Origin: Gordionus sp. m RMFG-2023
Lineage: Eukaryota; Nematomorpha; Gordioida; Chordodea; Parachordodidae
NCBI RefSeq assembly: GCF_954871325.1
Contig: NC_088775.1
Location: forward strand, 87,521,561 to 87,585,560
Length of the DNA: 64,000 nucleotides
Direction of reading: 5' to 3'
Positions 12,201 through 23,200 of this stretch are shown piece by piece. Below the pieces are notes generated by a model that was not told the origin of the DNA, ran no database searches, and saw only the letters and a list, made by a program, of their open reading frames with translations. Within the stretch, counting starts at the first letter, position 1. Every line of letters starts with the position of its first letter. A program made the position numbers and the translations under genes.

Positions 12201-15200
12201 TTTTAAATCATTTTTTGATCGCGTTTTTAAAAAATTTAAAAATCTGGTTTTACCAGAAATGTATGCCCCCTCATGTTTGGAATACCTACCATATAAATTT
12301 CAGATAATTTTGTTGATTTTACCGGAAATGTATTAAAATCAAAATTTGAAAAAAAAACGCGCTTAAAAAACGATTTTAAAGTTGAAAAAAAATAATATAA
12401 CATTTAAAATTAAATATAGTGTATTTTGGAATTTTCGCGCTTCTAAAGATGTCCCATAATCTCATGAAGTAAAGCTGAGATGGGAATTAAAATTATATAT
12501 TTTTTACTAGTTATATATATGCTACCATCATACAAATTTTTATAATAAATCAAAGAGGGTCGGGTGGAATCTGTGAATCTTCAGTTGATTTGATACGCAA
12601 TGCAACATATATACATATATAAATATGATAATTAAGGTTTGAATTAGATTAAATTAATCAATAAATGTTTTCTAATAAAAAAATTTTTTTGCTAAATATT
12701 TTATCCTTTATTTACCTTTATCCTTATTAATCATTATGTTTATATAAATTCCTAAAATATCATTCTATAAAAACGGAGTTGGGACTACAAGTTCCCAAAA
12801 AGCATGAATAATTTAAATTTTTAAAATTTGTATATTTTGTTAATTAATTATTATAAGATATCAACTAATATTTGAACTAAAACACTTTTTTTGTGTATGA
12901 TAAATTGTCGTTTCGTTACACTTAATTTACTTTTTTTAGCGACAATTTATTTGAAAGTTTTATTTTTATTTTTTTATCATACCATTTCATATTTACTTCT
13001 ATTTTTAAAAAATTATTTGTTTGTGAGACTCCTCTCGGAATCTTTTTGTATAAGTAGTTTATTTATTTTTCTTCAAAATACAAAATTAAAGTGGGGGGGG
13101 ATTGGATTTTATTGTTTATTTTTCTTTTTTTTTTCTTTTTAGTTTTCACCTTTTTCTGGTGGTAAGCTCCTTCAATATCTCTCTCCACTTTATGTTATTC
13201 ATGCTATCTCTTTTATCTAATTTATATTTTTTCTTATTGGCTCTAACTTTATGGCCCCATTGAAGTTTTGGCCTTTCTCTTATACATTTGCCCATCACTT
13301 ACAAACTCTTAACCTTATTTCTTATATAGTTTATGGGCCTTCTCATTGTGTGTTCATACCACCTAAGTCTGTTCACCATTATCTTAGTCTTAATAGGCAC
13401 TACCTTTAAACTTCCTAATATTCTTGTAATTCGCACCTTATCCTTTCTTGATACCCCAGCAATCATCATCTGCATTTTCATCGCCATAGTTTGTAGACTT
13501 CTCTCGTCTGATTCTTTGGTTGGCAAGTCTTTGAACCTCCGTCTTTTATCTGTTTACTTTTAGTCCGTGCTTTTCTAGGATATTTATCCAACTCACTCAT
13601 TTTTATTTTAATGTTTATTTTTAAAAAATCTAAATTTTTGATTGTTAATTTTTAATAAAATGGCTTAATTTCAGGGTTCAAATAAAATTAATTTATTTTC
13701 GTCTAAATTTTTGAGCGATATTTTAAGAAGATCTAAACATTTCTATTTTTAAAATGATGGATAATTTAAGATTGAAATTTGATCAAAAATCCTACTTGAA
13801 ATGAGCATTCTCAGAGAAATCTTTGTTTAAAAAAAATTCCTATTTTTGAGATATAAAATATTTGATTAGTTGATTTTTCAAAAAAAAAAATGGAAATAAG
13901 AAATACGATAAATGAATGAATGCGATATATTGATCTATGATAAGCAATTTTTAAGTATATTTTATTTATTTTTTTTTAAATTTTTATAGTTAAATAATAA
14001 TGGCGTTTTAAAATATTGGGCCCAGCCCAGATATTTAAAAAAAACTATTCACCTCTCCTTCAAGAAGTAAATCAAAATAAAATAAAAATTAGCAAAAAGA
14101 AGAAATATAAATTCAAATTAAAAAAAAATAAAATATTCCAAATAAAAATTAGCAAAAAGGTAAAAATCAAAACCACATTTAACCTTGCTTTACCCAACTC
14201 CCATATATTAATATGATAAAGCATCCCTAATAATTCCCCACCACTCTTCGATTTTTGATATTCTCGTAGAAGAAATTCTATATTATTTGTGAGAATTTCA
14301 AAAAGTGTTATTTATAGCGTCAAATTTGATTTAAATAAAAAAAAACTATTTTTATGTGAAATTTTTAAAGGAGAGGTTTATTTTTCCTATTATCAAATAA
14401 TACAATTAGTCCAAGTGCAAACCACAAAATGGCGTTACAGCTGACTCCAATGTATGTACTCTTTTAAAATAGATTCCCACCCTTGATTTTCATTAAAAAA
14501 AATGTGTATAACAAATATGTAGCTGGGTAGCTTGCTCCGTTTTTAGACGAATAAAAACTTAATTACACGCCATTTTAGTTTCACGCTCAATTTTTTTTAA
14601 TTATAAACAAACATTGTTTACATGGGAAGCTAAAACGACTACCATCAGCTAATTTGTATATCTTTTTTTGGAAGCTAAAATGACATACCATCAGCTGATT
14701 TGTATTTGAATACAAATCATCAGCTCAACATTGTCGAAATCATATATAAATTAACTAGCTCTCAATGCTTAGCAGATATTTTTCTTACCTGTATACGTCA
14801 AAAATTTAAAAATGGACGTTTTATATTATTGGATTTATTAATTTTTTTTTAAAAAAAAATAAAATAATCCAGATTGCGAAAGCTTTCATTTGAACGAAAG
14901 GGATCTACGACTCATTCTCATCACTCGATGGAAACCGCGGGAACTCCGAAGCGACTTCCTAGCATCGATGTAACTGACTCGGCCTATAACACGATTTTTA
15001 AGATTGCCGACGAAAGAACTCCCCTGAGCATAACGGCCCAATTCGAAATCGAAGAGGAAGAAAACGCGAATAGAGTTGACTGTGTCGAGGATCTCGTAGA
15101 TTCATGTAGTAACAACTTGAGTAGATCCAAAAGCTTCGGTCTTTTTCCTCCCGAAAAACCGGATGAACAACAGTTATCTACGAATACCGTTATAGTTGCT

Positions 15201-15209
15201 CATTTGTGA
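6246..15209 (+). CDS. SLC35G1: SLC35G1-like drug/metabolite transporter (two EamA domains), 5 exons
   Basis: Polytopic membrane transporter of the DMT/EamA superfamily, closest in layout to SLC35G (acyl-malonyl-condensing-enzyme-like) proteins; the substrate is unknown. Exons: 6246-6581, 7321-7537, 7766-8383, 10534-10774, 14873-15209. All have GT/AG borders and agreeing phases (0,1,1,2), giving 582 codons and a stop. Exon 1 holds TM1 (LLGIFLGICQCI) and the R-x-I-V-Q helix. Exon 2 carries the signature DASTISYTSPVYVAILARIF and GERI. Exon 3 begins with TGVVFVTRPAFLF and then has about 100 polar residues before the second EamA domain. Exon 4 carries GTLGQLFLFLALRIENAG and ends in a basic YRKWVKEK. 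Exon 5 is a roughly 110-residue hydrophilic C-tail. Family members are usually about 350-400 aa, so the middle loop and tail are extra. The start is the first ATG of exon 1; an upstream exon cannot be excluded. Confidence 0.85.
10842..11000. mobile_element. Partial TAGTGTTG-family MITE
   Basis: Begins AAGTATTGTTAAACGGCTCG and continues with the family's internal CGAGATTTCG...ATAGATGTCC block. Compare the complete copies at 56,616-56,801 and 59,847-60,042. The other end is lost or interrupted by the unrelated segment that follows. Confidence 0.55.
10960..11231 (-). other. Coding-like G+C-rich island inside transporter intron 4
   Basis: A minus-strand open frame runs from 11,231 to beyond 10,960. 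Its base composition is far more G+C-rich than the surrounding intron, and the composition resembles the real exons. It includes the acidic stretch GLEFNLDDSDGPFYENYLIC. No domain is recognised and no clear splice sites bound it. It may be a captured exon, a processed pseudogene piece, or part of a larger transposon. Confidence 0.3.
11334..11733. mobile_element. TA-flanked MITE with a second MITE nested inside
   Basis: The left end reads GATATTATTATAGTGTTCTATATC. The right end is the reverse complement of GTCGGTTGAGTATCAAAATG, followed by the sequence for TTCTATCTCC. The same termini bound the element at 50,823-51,255. The right end abuts TA, as expected for Tc1/mariner-like elements. The TAGTGTTG-family element at 11,432-11,615 sits within it. 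Confidence 0.55.
11432..11615. mobile_element. TAGTGTTG-family MITE (nested copy)
   Basis: Starts TAGTGTTGTTTCGGCC and ends CCGCACACTA. The inside has the family blocks CGAGATTTCG, ATAGATGTCC, GACAAAATCTCCAGG and GGGTTAGCCG. Flanks are not a clean duplication. It lies inside another MITE, so it inserted later. Confidence 0.65.
12127..12545. mobile_element. MITE with about 28-bp terminal inverted repeats
   Basis: The left end AAATTTGTATGTTGGTAGTA matches the reverse complement of the right end AAATTTGTATGATGGTAGCA over roughly 28 bases with three differences. There is no coding content between the ends. Superfamily cannot be assigned. Confidence 0.55.
13150..13526 (-). mobile_element. LINE (non-LTR retrotransposon) 3'-end relic
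   Basis: The minus strand reads RLRWYEHTMRRP, then (after a frame shift near 13,300) RERPKLQWGHKVRANKKKY and a basic tail containing W-R-E-I-L. This is the characteristic C-terminal end of reverse transcriptase ORFs of RTE/Jockey/CR1-like LINEs (R-L-R-W-x-G-H-V-x-R, then G-R-P-x-x-x-W). The RT core is absent, consistent with a 3' relic of a longer copy. It lies in transporter intron 4, antisense to the gene. Confidence 0.7.
14627..14735. repeat. Short tandem/palindromic repeat upstream of transporter exon 5
   Basis: A roughly 50-bp unit beginning GGAAGCTAAAA and containing ACCATCAGCT is present twice. It ends in the palindrome GATTTGTATTTGAATACAAATC. No function is evident. Confidence 0.5.
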
Positions 15210-17245
15210 AAAAATCTTACAGAAGATATTTTTTAAAATAGAGTATTATGTAAAAAATTTGGTCTCAACCAAATTTCTTCAGATCCTGTCATAATAGTAA
15301 TGACATATTACTTTTGATGTGTTATTTGTTGTTGTAAAGCAGTATTATTACATTCTATCACAACTATTTATTATAAAATTTGAAATGGCTGTGTTATCAA
15401 GAGATATATTAAAACAATATGCCATTCCTTATATAAAAAATATTTTTTTAAATTTTATTAGGAATCATGTAAAACATTTAACACCTTTTAAAAATAATAA
15501 TTTTTTTTATATAGCTTTCCATATATAATTTTATAATACCTTAAACAAATTAATTAAATACTCATCACTTTTTATAATCAATAATGCGATTCAACTACCT
15601 TTTGGAACGTCACATATTAAAACTCCGTTATCAAATCATTAAAATTTTATTATTTACCATAATTAAAATTTGGCAGTATTTAAATTACATCTATTTATTT
15701 TTTAAATTCATAATAGAGTATCATATTTATTGTATTTCAATTAATCCTTTAAGAATATATCTAATTTTTAATTGCCATAATTTTATCAATAAATGATAAT
15801 CATATTTGTAATAACTTAAGGTAAATTGGCACTCATAACAAACTCAATCTTTTTATTTTAATTTATGCATTTATAATAACAATACTTTATATTTTCTTTC
15901 TTTATTATAATAATTTTCATCCTAAAATGATGTTATATGATTTTTTTTTTAAAAAACATGTGAATAAAATCATTGGACATTTTTTTTTAATTGATAGGAC
16001 TTATTTTGGATTTTAAGATGTTTAAAAACTCCAATAATAAGGATGAATGTTAAAAATTAAATGTTAGCCACAAAATCTGATTATTTTTTAAAAAAATGAT
16101 CATTCTTACAAAAGACTTACATGGCATGAAAGCCAGCAGGCTAGGCAACTTGTGCCAAATATTTCTTGGCTTGGCCCCGATTCATCCAAATTATTGATTT
16201 TTACTTCCACAAACTATGTTTGATCATGATGATCTCTAATTTTATTCTGAATATTTGGTTTAATTTTTTAACTTTGAAACGCTAACATTTTTATATAGAT
16301 ATAACACGAAAAAAAATGATTTGATGCCAGAAATATTCGTATTTTGTGCAATGGTAAATATTTATAAATAAATTAATATGTACAGGTAGTGGCAAAAAAA
16401 TATATGATACAATTTTAAAATATGTAATATAAATAATAAAAATTTACAATAATAAAGTTTAATAGATTCAAGGATAAGGTACTATATTTTTGAAATTTCC
16501 CGAACTGATATCTTCCATTCCTAATAACTAAAGTATAAAAATAGAATGTGATAGACTCAAAAATTCTCAAAGTTTTCCCTTAATCTTCGAATATAAGGCA
16601 AAACTTTAAATATAATGTCAATTAGGTTGTATATTTATAAATACTTTTTGGATGTATTGAGGGTTTGTGGATATTTTATTAGTAATCTTTTCCATGTGAT
16701 TTCGAAGATCCATGCATTTTTGACCCTTTAGGCATAAAAGGGGGGGGAAAAAAATATTCATTTTCTATATATGATATTGATTAAATCATCTAACCTAGCT
16801 AATGATACAAGACGTTATCGTTACGTGGTAACTGCTGGGGAAAAAGGTATCAAAATACTCCTTAGAGCCCTAATTTAAACTTTACATTTATTAGAATTTT
16901 AATGTTATATCATTAATATCGAACTGTCATAAGGATGGATCATAATTTTTTTATATTTGCATTAGCTGAAAGTTTAAATGTGATATTAAAATAATTTATA
17001 ATAAATATGTTGTATTTTGATATAGGTGCAATTTTAGTTTCGTCAGATATGTAAATTGCCAATTTTTATAATGTAAATTTATTAAAAAGGAAATTATTAT
17101 ATATAGCGCATTAAAATTGTACTTTAAATGATTAATTTTTTATAATAAATTTTAAAGATAATATTTTTATTTTGATAATTAATTTAAAAACAATTGTTTT
17201 TATTCTCTTAATCTTGATTATTAATTAACTCATGAATTAGAAAAG
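15210..17245. other. 3' flanks of two convergent genes, no other gene seen
   Basis: Holds the 3' UTRs of the transporter (+) and of CSN3 (-), which converge here. AATAAA-type signals occur but are common in this A+T background. Two hydrophobic open frames (15,319-15,528 and 15,584-15,796) have the composition expected of random A+T DNA. A GGCTTGGCC-type repeat scrap lies near 16,130-16,190. Confidence 0.4.
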
Positions 17246-20200
17246 TTATATTAGTTCGATACAAAACAAATAAGCTTATAATCCGAGATTTTTAAAGAAG
17301 TACATATGAAACCCCCTCAATAAGATTTTGAAAAATGTTAATAATGTAAGATATATTACAAACCTCTTCCCTAAGAGTTTTCATTAATTTATCTCCATCG
17401 CTGTAATAACTCTTAAAATCTTCGTCATAAAAAACCATTATCCCTTTGTATTCATCTATTTTCCCGTGAATTTCACCGTTCATAATCTGTTATTTTTTTA
17501 AAAAACCCATAGCAAATAAAATCGTTAAGGTAATTTAGAAAAAATTGATATTAATTTCCCTTAAAAGAAAATTCGGAAAAATAATTAAATTTAATGTATT
17601 TATATCGAAGTCTTAATAACTATGAGAACCCAATCGCTGCCCCCCCCCCCCGAGATCCGTTTTCCAAGTAAATCAAGGAATCGGTAGCTGAAGATGCCAA
17701 ATTTATAAAGGAGGGAAAGACCGGAAATCTTACAAACGAATAATTCTTTGTAAGATGGTAAAAAGTTTAAAATATGATACAAGAAATAGTTATTATTTCC
17801 AAGTTATAATTTTCGTAAATAGTATTTATTTTTAATTTTAATAAATAATAATTTTTTAAAAAAAGCAAACCATTTCTATCAGTAGCCTTTTTGTTAGGTT
17901 CTCGTTTTGTAACTTAAGCTGATTGGTCAGATTATCGATTGAGATTGTCAAATATATCTTAATGCATTAAAAAAATAAAAGATATTTAAAAAAATAACTA
18001 AATAAAACGATAGCCTTTTTAAAGATATTTCCTTTCTTGCCCCTGGTCCAAAGAGGCCCGCCCCTGTCTGAAAAACAAAAACTATTATTTTATTTCAGAG
18101 CAATCGTTAAAAAATAATAATAAGATCATATATTTATTTTGTCCTTTCAAACTTTCGATAGTTTTTTCAAGTGGTTTTTATGAAAAGCTTTTTTCAATTG
18201 TTTAGCTAAACCCATGTTTCCATCCTAAAAAAATAAATAGGTATTTAAAAGTTTAAAATATGAATATATTATTAGAAGATTTGAGTTTAAAAAAAAGCTA
18301 AGAGAATACCGGAAAAAAGGTATAATTATGATAGACAGGAGACAGGACTGATGTCAATCATTAATATTTTTATAAACTAAAACTTGATTTCATATGAAAG
18401 GAGTAAAACATTTAAAGTGATCAAGAACCATATAAGAAAAAAAAAGAATCGTCAAATTCAGGGTTGATGCATATTTGGCAGGTCAAACACTCTAATGTTA
18501 TTTTTAAACAACTATCCATATATAAAAGAGTTTTTTTTTTCTAAAAAAACAATACGCCCTTAATTTATAAGTTACCCGGTCGAAAGCATTTGGCTTGGTT
18601 TTTTTATCTATAATAAATCTTTCGAAAATATAGAAGTGAAGGTTGCGGATATTATCCCACTCAATTTAAAAATACAATCGAAGAATATTAAATCCTAGAA
18701 AAGTGTATTTCTTTAGTTAGGAATAATGCAGATAATATGAAAGCTGCTCTTGGAATTTTCCAGATCAGCCTTTAACCAAATTCAATATTATGGATGTGCC
18801 GTTAGAGGTCTGCAAGGCGATTTTTTCGCAGCCCGACTAAAGAAAAATTTTAATTTGAGTTTGGAATAATATAATTCCGAAATTAAATATTATTTATATT
18901 ACCATAAATAAAAATTTATCTAACCTACATAAATCTAATCAATGTTAAGTGTATTTCATTTAAATTGGAAACATATACATTTTATCAGTTTAAATATTTG
19001 TAAAAGAGTTAAAATATATTGAATTTAAAAATTATTGCCATAATATAACGATCATATTATAAAAATATATCATTATTAATATAATCGCATAGAGAATAAT
19101 TGTGATATGTAAATAATGGGAAGTCGAGTTTGTCACTCAACCCATCTATCCTATTTTCAAAGGCCTTAGGAGCCACTGAAACGGCTCTTTAGCTGCTAGA
19201 CGAAGAAGCATGGATAGCCAAATATTTAAGAACCAAATACTTGAACTTAGAACGCCATTTTGGTAAGTCTTCCACCAATTTAAGTTGTGTGTCATCCTCA
19301 ATATGTAATTTTACGTCAAGGTATTTTTGCAAAGTTCATCGACTTCATCGCTAACATAAGATAACGAATTGTTAGTCTCCCTTAAGAACTTCAAAAATAA
19401 CTTAATGCAAAATTACATGCGATGACAAGGTGGAAGACCTACCAAAAGGACTTCCCCTTTAAACGTTTTGGCTCTTAAATTCCTGGCTCTCCCTGCTTCT
19501 TTCGGCTAGTAGCGAAGGAGCGTTTTCAGCAGCTGGTAGGGCCTTTGCAGACAGGAGGACTCGTTTAAAGCCTGAAAAACTCGATTTATCATAATTTATA
19601 CATCACAATTATTCACAATGTGATATTATTGATAATGATATATCTGTAAGAGACATAAATAGCGAGTAACAATGGCAAAAAATGTGAATATTCACAATAA
19701 CGTTCGGGAAAAAAAAATCACAAAAATGACCGCCATATGTTTGATATGATTCCAACTATAGCAGAAAACCTTAAAAATTATCTTTAAATACATACATCTT
19801 GAAATAAAAGTAATAAACCATTTTACATATTTATTATTTTTGCTTTCAGCAAACACAGAAGAAGAAGGACTATATAAGCTAAAGGTCGTTTACTTTACTT
19901 GTCGCGAAAGATGTGGTGATAGAGCCATATTAATGATTGACCTCTATTTAATTATCACCACACAACAAACATTCTTCAGACTGTCAAAGCTTAGTAGCCG
20001 CTCACACTTCTAATGCTAATCAGGGTAATTATTTATATAATATTATTTTACCATTGAATCAATTAACCCCCACAAACTTCTAGTTCTGATGCCATAGCCC
20101 ATCAAAATATTATTTCAAATATCAAAGGTATTTATGATATTTTTATTTTAAACATTAATTTTTAATTATTAGTCTGACAAATTTCAAATTTGTTATTCGC

Positions 20201-23200
20201 CCCTCAAAGTCAAACTACTAATGCAAAACAAGGTATTTATATTTACCTTGATAATATTTTTAACATTGAATCACCGATTCAGCATCAGCTCCTCAAACCT
20301 CACGTTCAGATGCGCTAGTTCATGAAAATATTATTTCAAATCAAGGTATTTATGTTTACCTTGCTATTTTTAAAATTGGATCAATGATTTAACATTAGCC
20401 CGTCTTCTGGTTTTGCCATAGGCTATCAAACTTTTATTCAAATCAAGGTAATTCAGGTGCTTATCAAGTTATTAATTCAGATGTTGCAATTGAAAGTATC
20501 CAATGCACAAATTGGCAATTTCTAAAATATATTTATAGATAATAGGGATCTCCCTTTAGAAGTAGCCAATATGTTGATAGATTTACATCAAAATTTTAGT
20601 GGTAAAAATATGTTTATAAGGCTATTTTTTTATATTTATTTAAATAAAATAATTAAATACAGAATGTCACATAATATAATAACCCTTGATGTTTAATATA
20701 GCTAGGCTATTTTTAATATTTTTAGCTACATATATAGAATTATTTCAAATAATTCTAAGATGTTGTGCAGAAAATAATATTTGGTTTAATCCTAGATACG
20801 GGCATACTGATTATGAAGCTGCTGCGATATCAGCTCTAAGATTTGTAATTCCCTACAATAGTAATTAAAGCTTAATTTATTATAAGTTTTTATAGACTGT
20901 TTCTTCCACATTTCCCAACCCATATGACGAAAATGTTAGGTATTAGGGTTAACAATAGAATATAGAGCCTCCTATTTGTGGCGGGCAATAGAACTATGTC
21001 ATCTACAAACTGAGGCAAAGAGGCCCGATTTTTTTTTGTAATAATAGATCTATTGTACTTTTTATTGAAATATAGAAGGGCATAGCCTCTGGATACATAT
21101 TCATGTTTGGCGTTTCCAAGAATCTTTTATTTAAAGCTTTTTCGTAAATATTATGCCTAGTTTCTAGAGGATTTTCGGCAACAGTATCCTCTAGAACCCG
21201 GTGAGTTCTAAGTTTTTCAAAGAGACCGATTTTATTTTGATGTTCATGCAAACCAGAGATTATGTATATTGCGTCAAGTTTGCATGAAGCACTGCAGCCA
21301 ACTTTTTTACATCGATAATGTATATTATCATCTTTTTGATAATCATAACGATATAAATAATTTTGAAAAAAAGAAGAAGTTTTCCTTTTTGAGATTTAAT
21401 AAACCTAGGATCTAAATAAATATAAAAATCATATCTTAATAAGGAGCTCTAATATTTATAAAAAGATAAGACAGAACCAGATACTTAAACAAATAAATAA
21501 TTATTGATTTCTTATTTATCTTTAAAAAGGATATGTTAAATATTTTTTAATTATCCCAGGATCATGTCTAAAAATAATTAAAAAATTACTTTTTGCTATA
21601 TTAAATATCTAGGGCTATTATATTATGTGTCATTTTACCACTATATTTTGATGCAGATCTATTGGGCTACTTCTAAAGGGAGATCATTATTACCTACAAA
21701 CATATTTTAGAAATTGTCAATTTGTGCATTGGATACTTTCAATTCCAATATCTGAATTAATAACTTGAAAGCACCTGAATTACTTTGATTTGAAATAAAA
21801 GTTTGATAGGCTAAGGCAGAAGTTTCATGGGCTAATGTTAAATCATTGATTAAATGTTAAAAATATTATCAAGGTAAACATAATTACCTTGGTTTGCATT
21901 AGCAGTTTGAGGGTCTAATGACAAATTTTAAACTAGCAGCATCTACATGAGAGAAAAATACTTCCTACACCTAAATTTTTTATTCACTATCCTTAAAGAC
22001 TATGATAATATTTACCCCCCCCCCTCCCAGCATGTATCTACTGCTTCTTATTAGTATTCTATTTTATAAAATATCAATATCAATTTTAATATAAATATAT
22101 ATATATTTATAAACATTGAATGGTAACCCCTCACCCCCACTAATATAATATAGAAATGATTTATATGTTTATTATATCATGCACATATTTTTATATATTG
22201 CCAATAAATTTTAAATTCAATTGTTTTTTAACTTTTTTAATATTTATACTGAATAAAATGTATATGTTTCCAATTTAATATAAATACATTAGGTCGATCA
22301 AATGAGCTTTCATTTAAGGTAATACACATAATTTTTAATTGTTTTTTGGATATTATAATATTCAAACTCAAATTCAGACTGAAAAATTAAATTCGGGCTT
22401 GTTGGGCCATGAAAAAATAACTTTGCAGACCTTTAGTTCCAATACCCAATATTTTCTATATCAGTAGAAAATTTTATAAAAATAAGTTTGAAATAAGAAA
22501 AAAATGATCTAAATACAATTGCTTATGATGCCTTTATTAGATCCCATATAACAAAGACAACATCTCAAGAATAATGAATTTGATGAAACTTGTTAGATAA
22601 TTGACCTATTGAATTTAATAAATGCACCCAAAAAACTGTTATATTCAATAAAAATGTCAAGTGAAGCACTCCAATTCTATGCAAATGTGATAGATATAAT
22701 AGGGGCTTTAAGAAACAAACAAACTCTAGAAAATATCCCTTGATATATCATTAGAACATGGTTTATATTTATATAACCTTATTTAGTAATTCAGTATGTT
22801 CGGCTAATTTGTTTTCCAGCAAAGCAATATTGTTAGGCGAATTCATGTAGGCATTGGCAATATCCAAATATGGTTGACAGATTGGCTAAATCATGTTATA
22901 AATTAAAATTATTTAAATATTTCAAAAATATTATACAACAACACAAATTAATTAGATATTTCTCACAAAAACTGTGGATTCTTATCAAAATGGACAGCAA
23001 AAAAAAGAGAATTTAAAACAAATATTATTATTAAAGTTAAATTTTAAGACTATACTGGTAAAATATAAAAACTTCTTTTTTAAATGTAATAGATACAATT
23101 TTGGGTAAGTCAATCAATTATAATTTCAATTTCTAGACCTAGTTCCTATACATTTCCTCCTATTATTTAATATTAGTTCTCCATATTTAATTCACATATT

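Noticed and set aside
15319..15796. Two hydrophobic open frames possibly coding membrane peptides
   Set aside because: Ile/Phe/Tyr/Lys-rich composition is what random A+T sequence yields; no start context, domain or splice partner.
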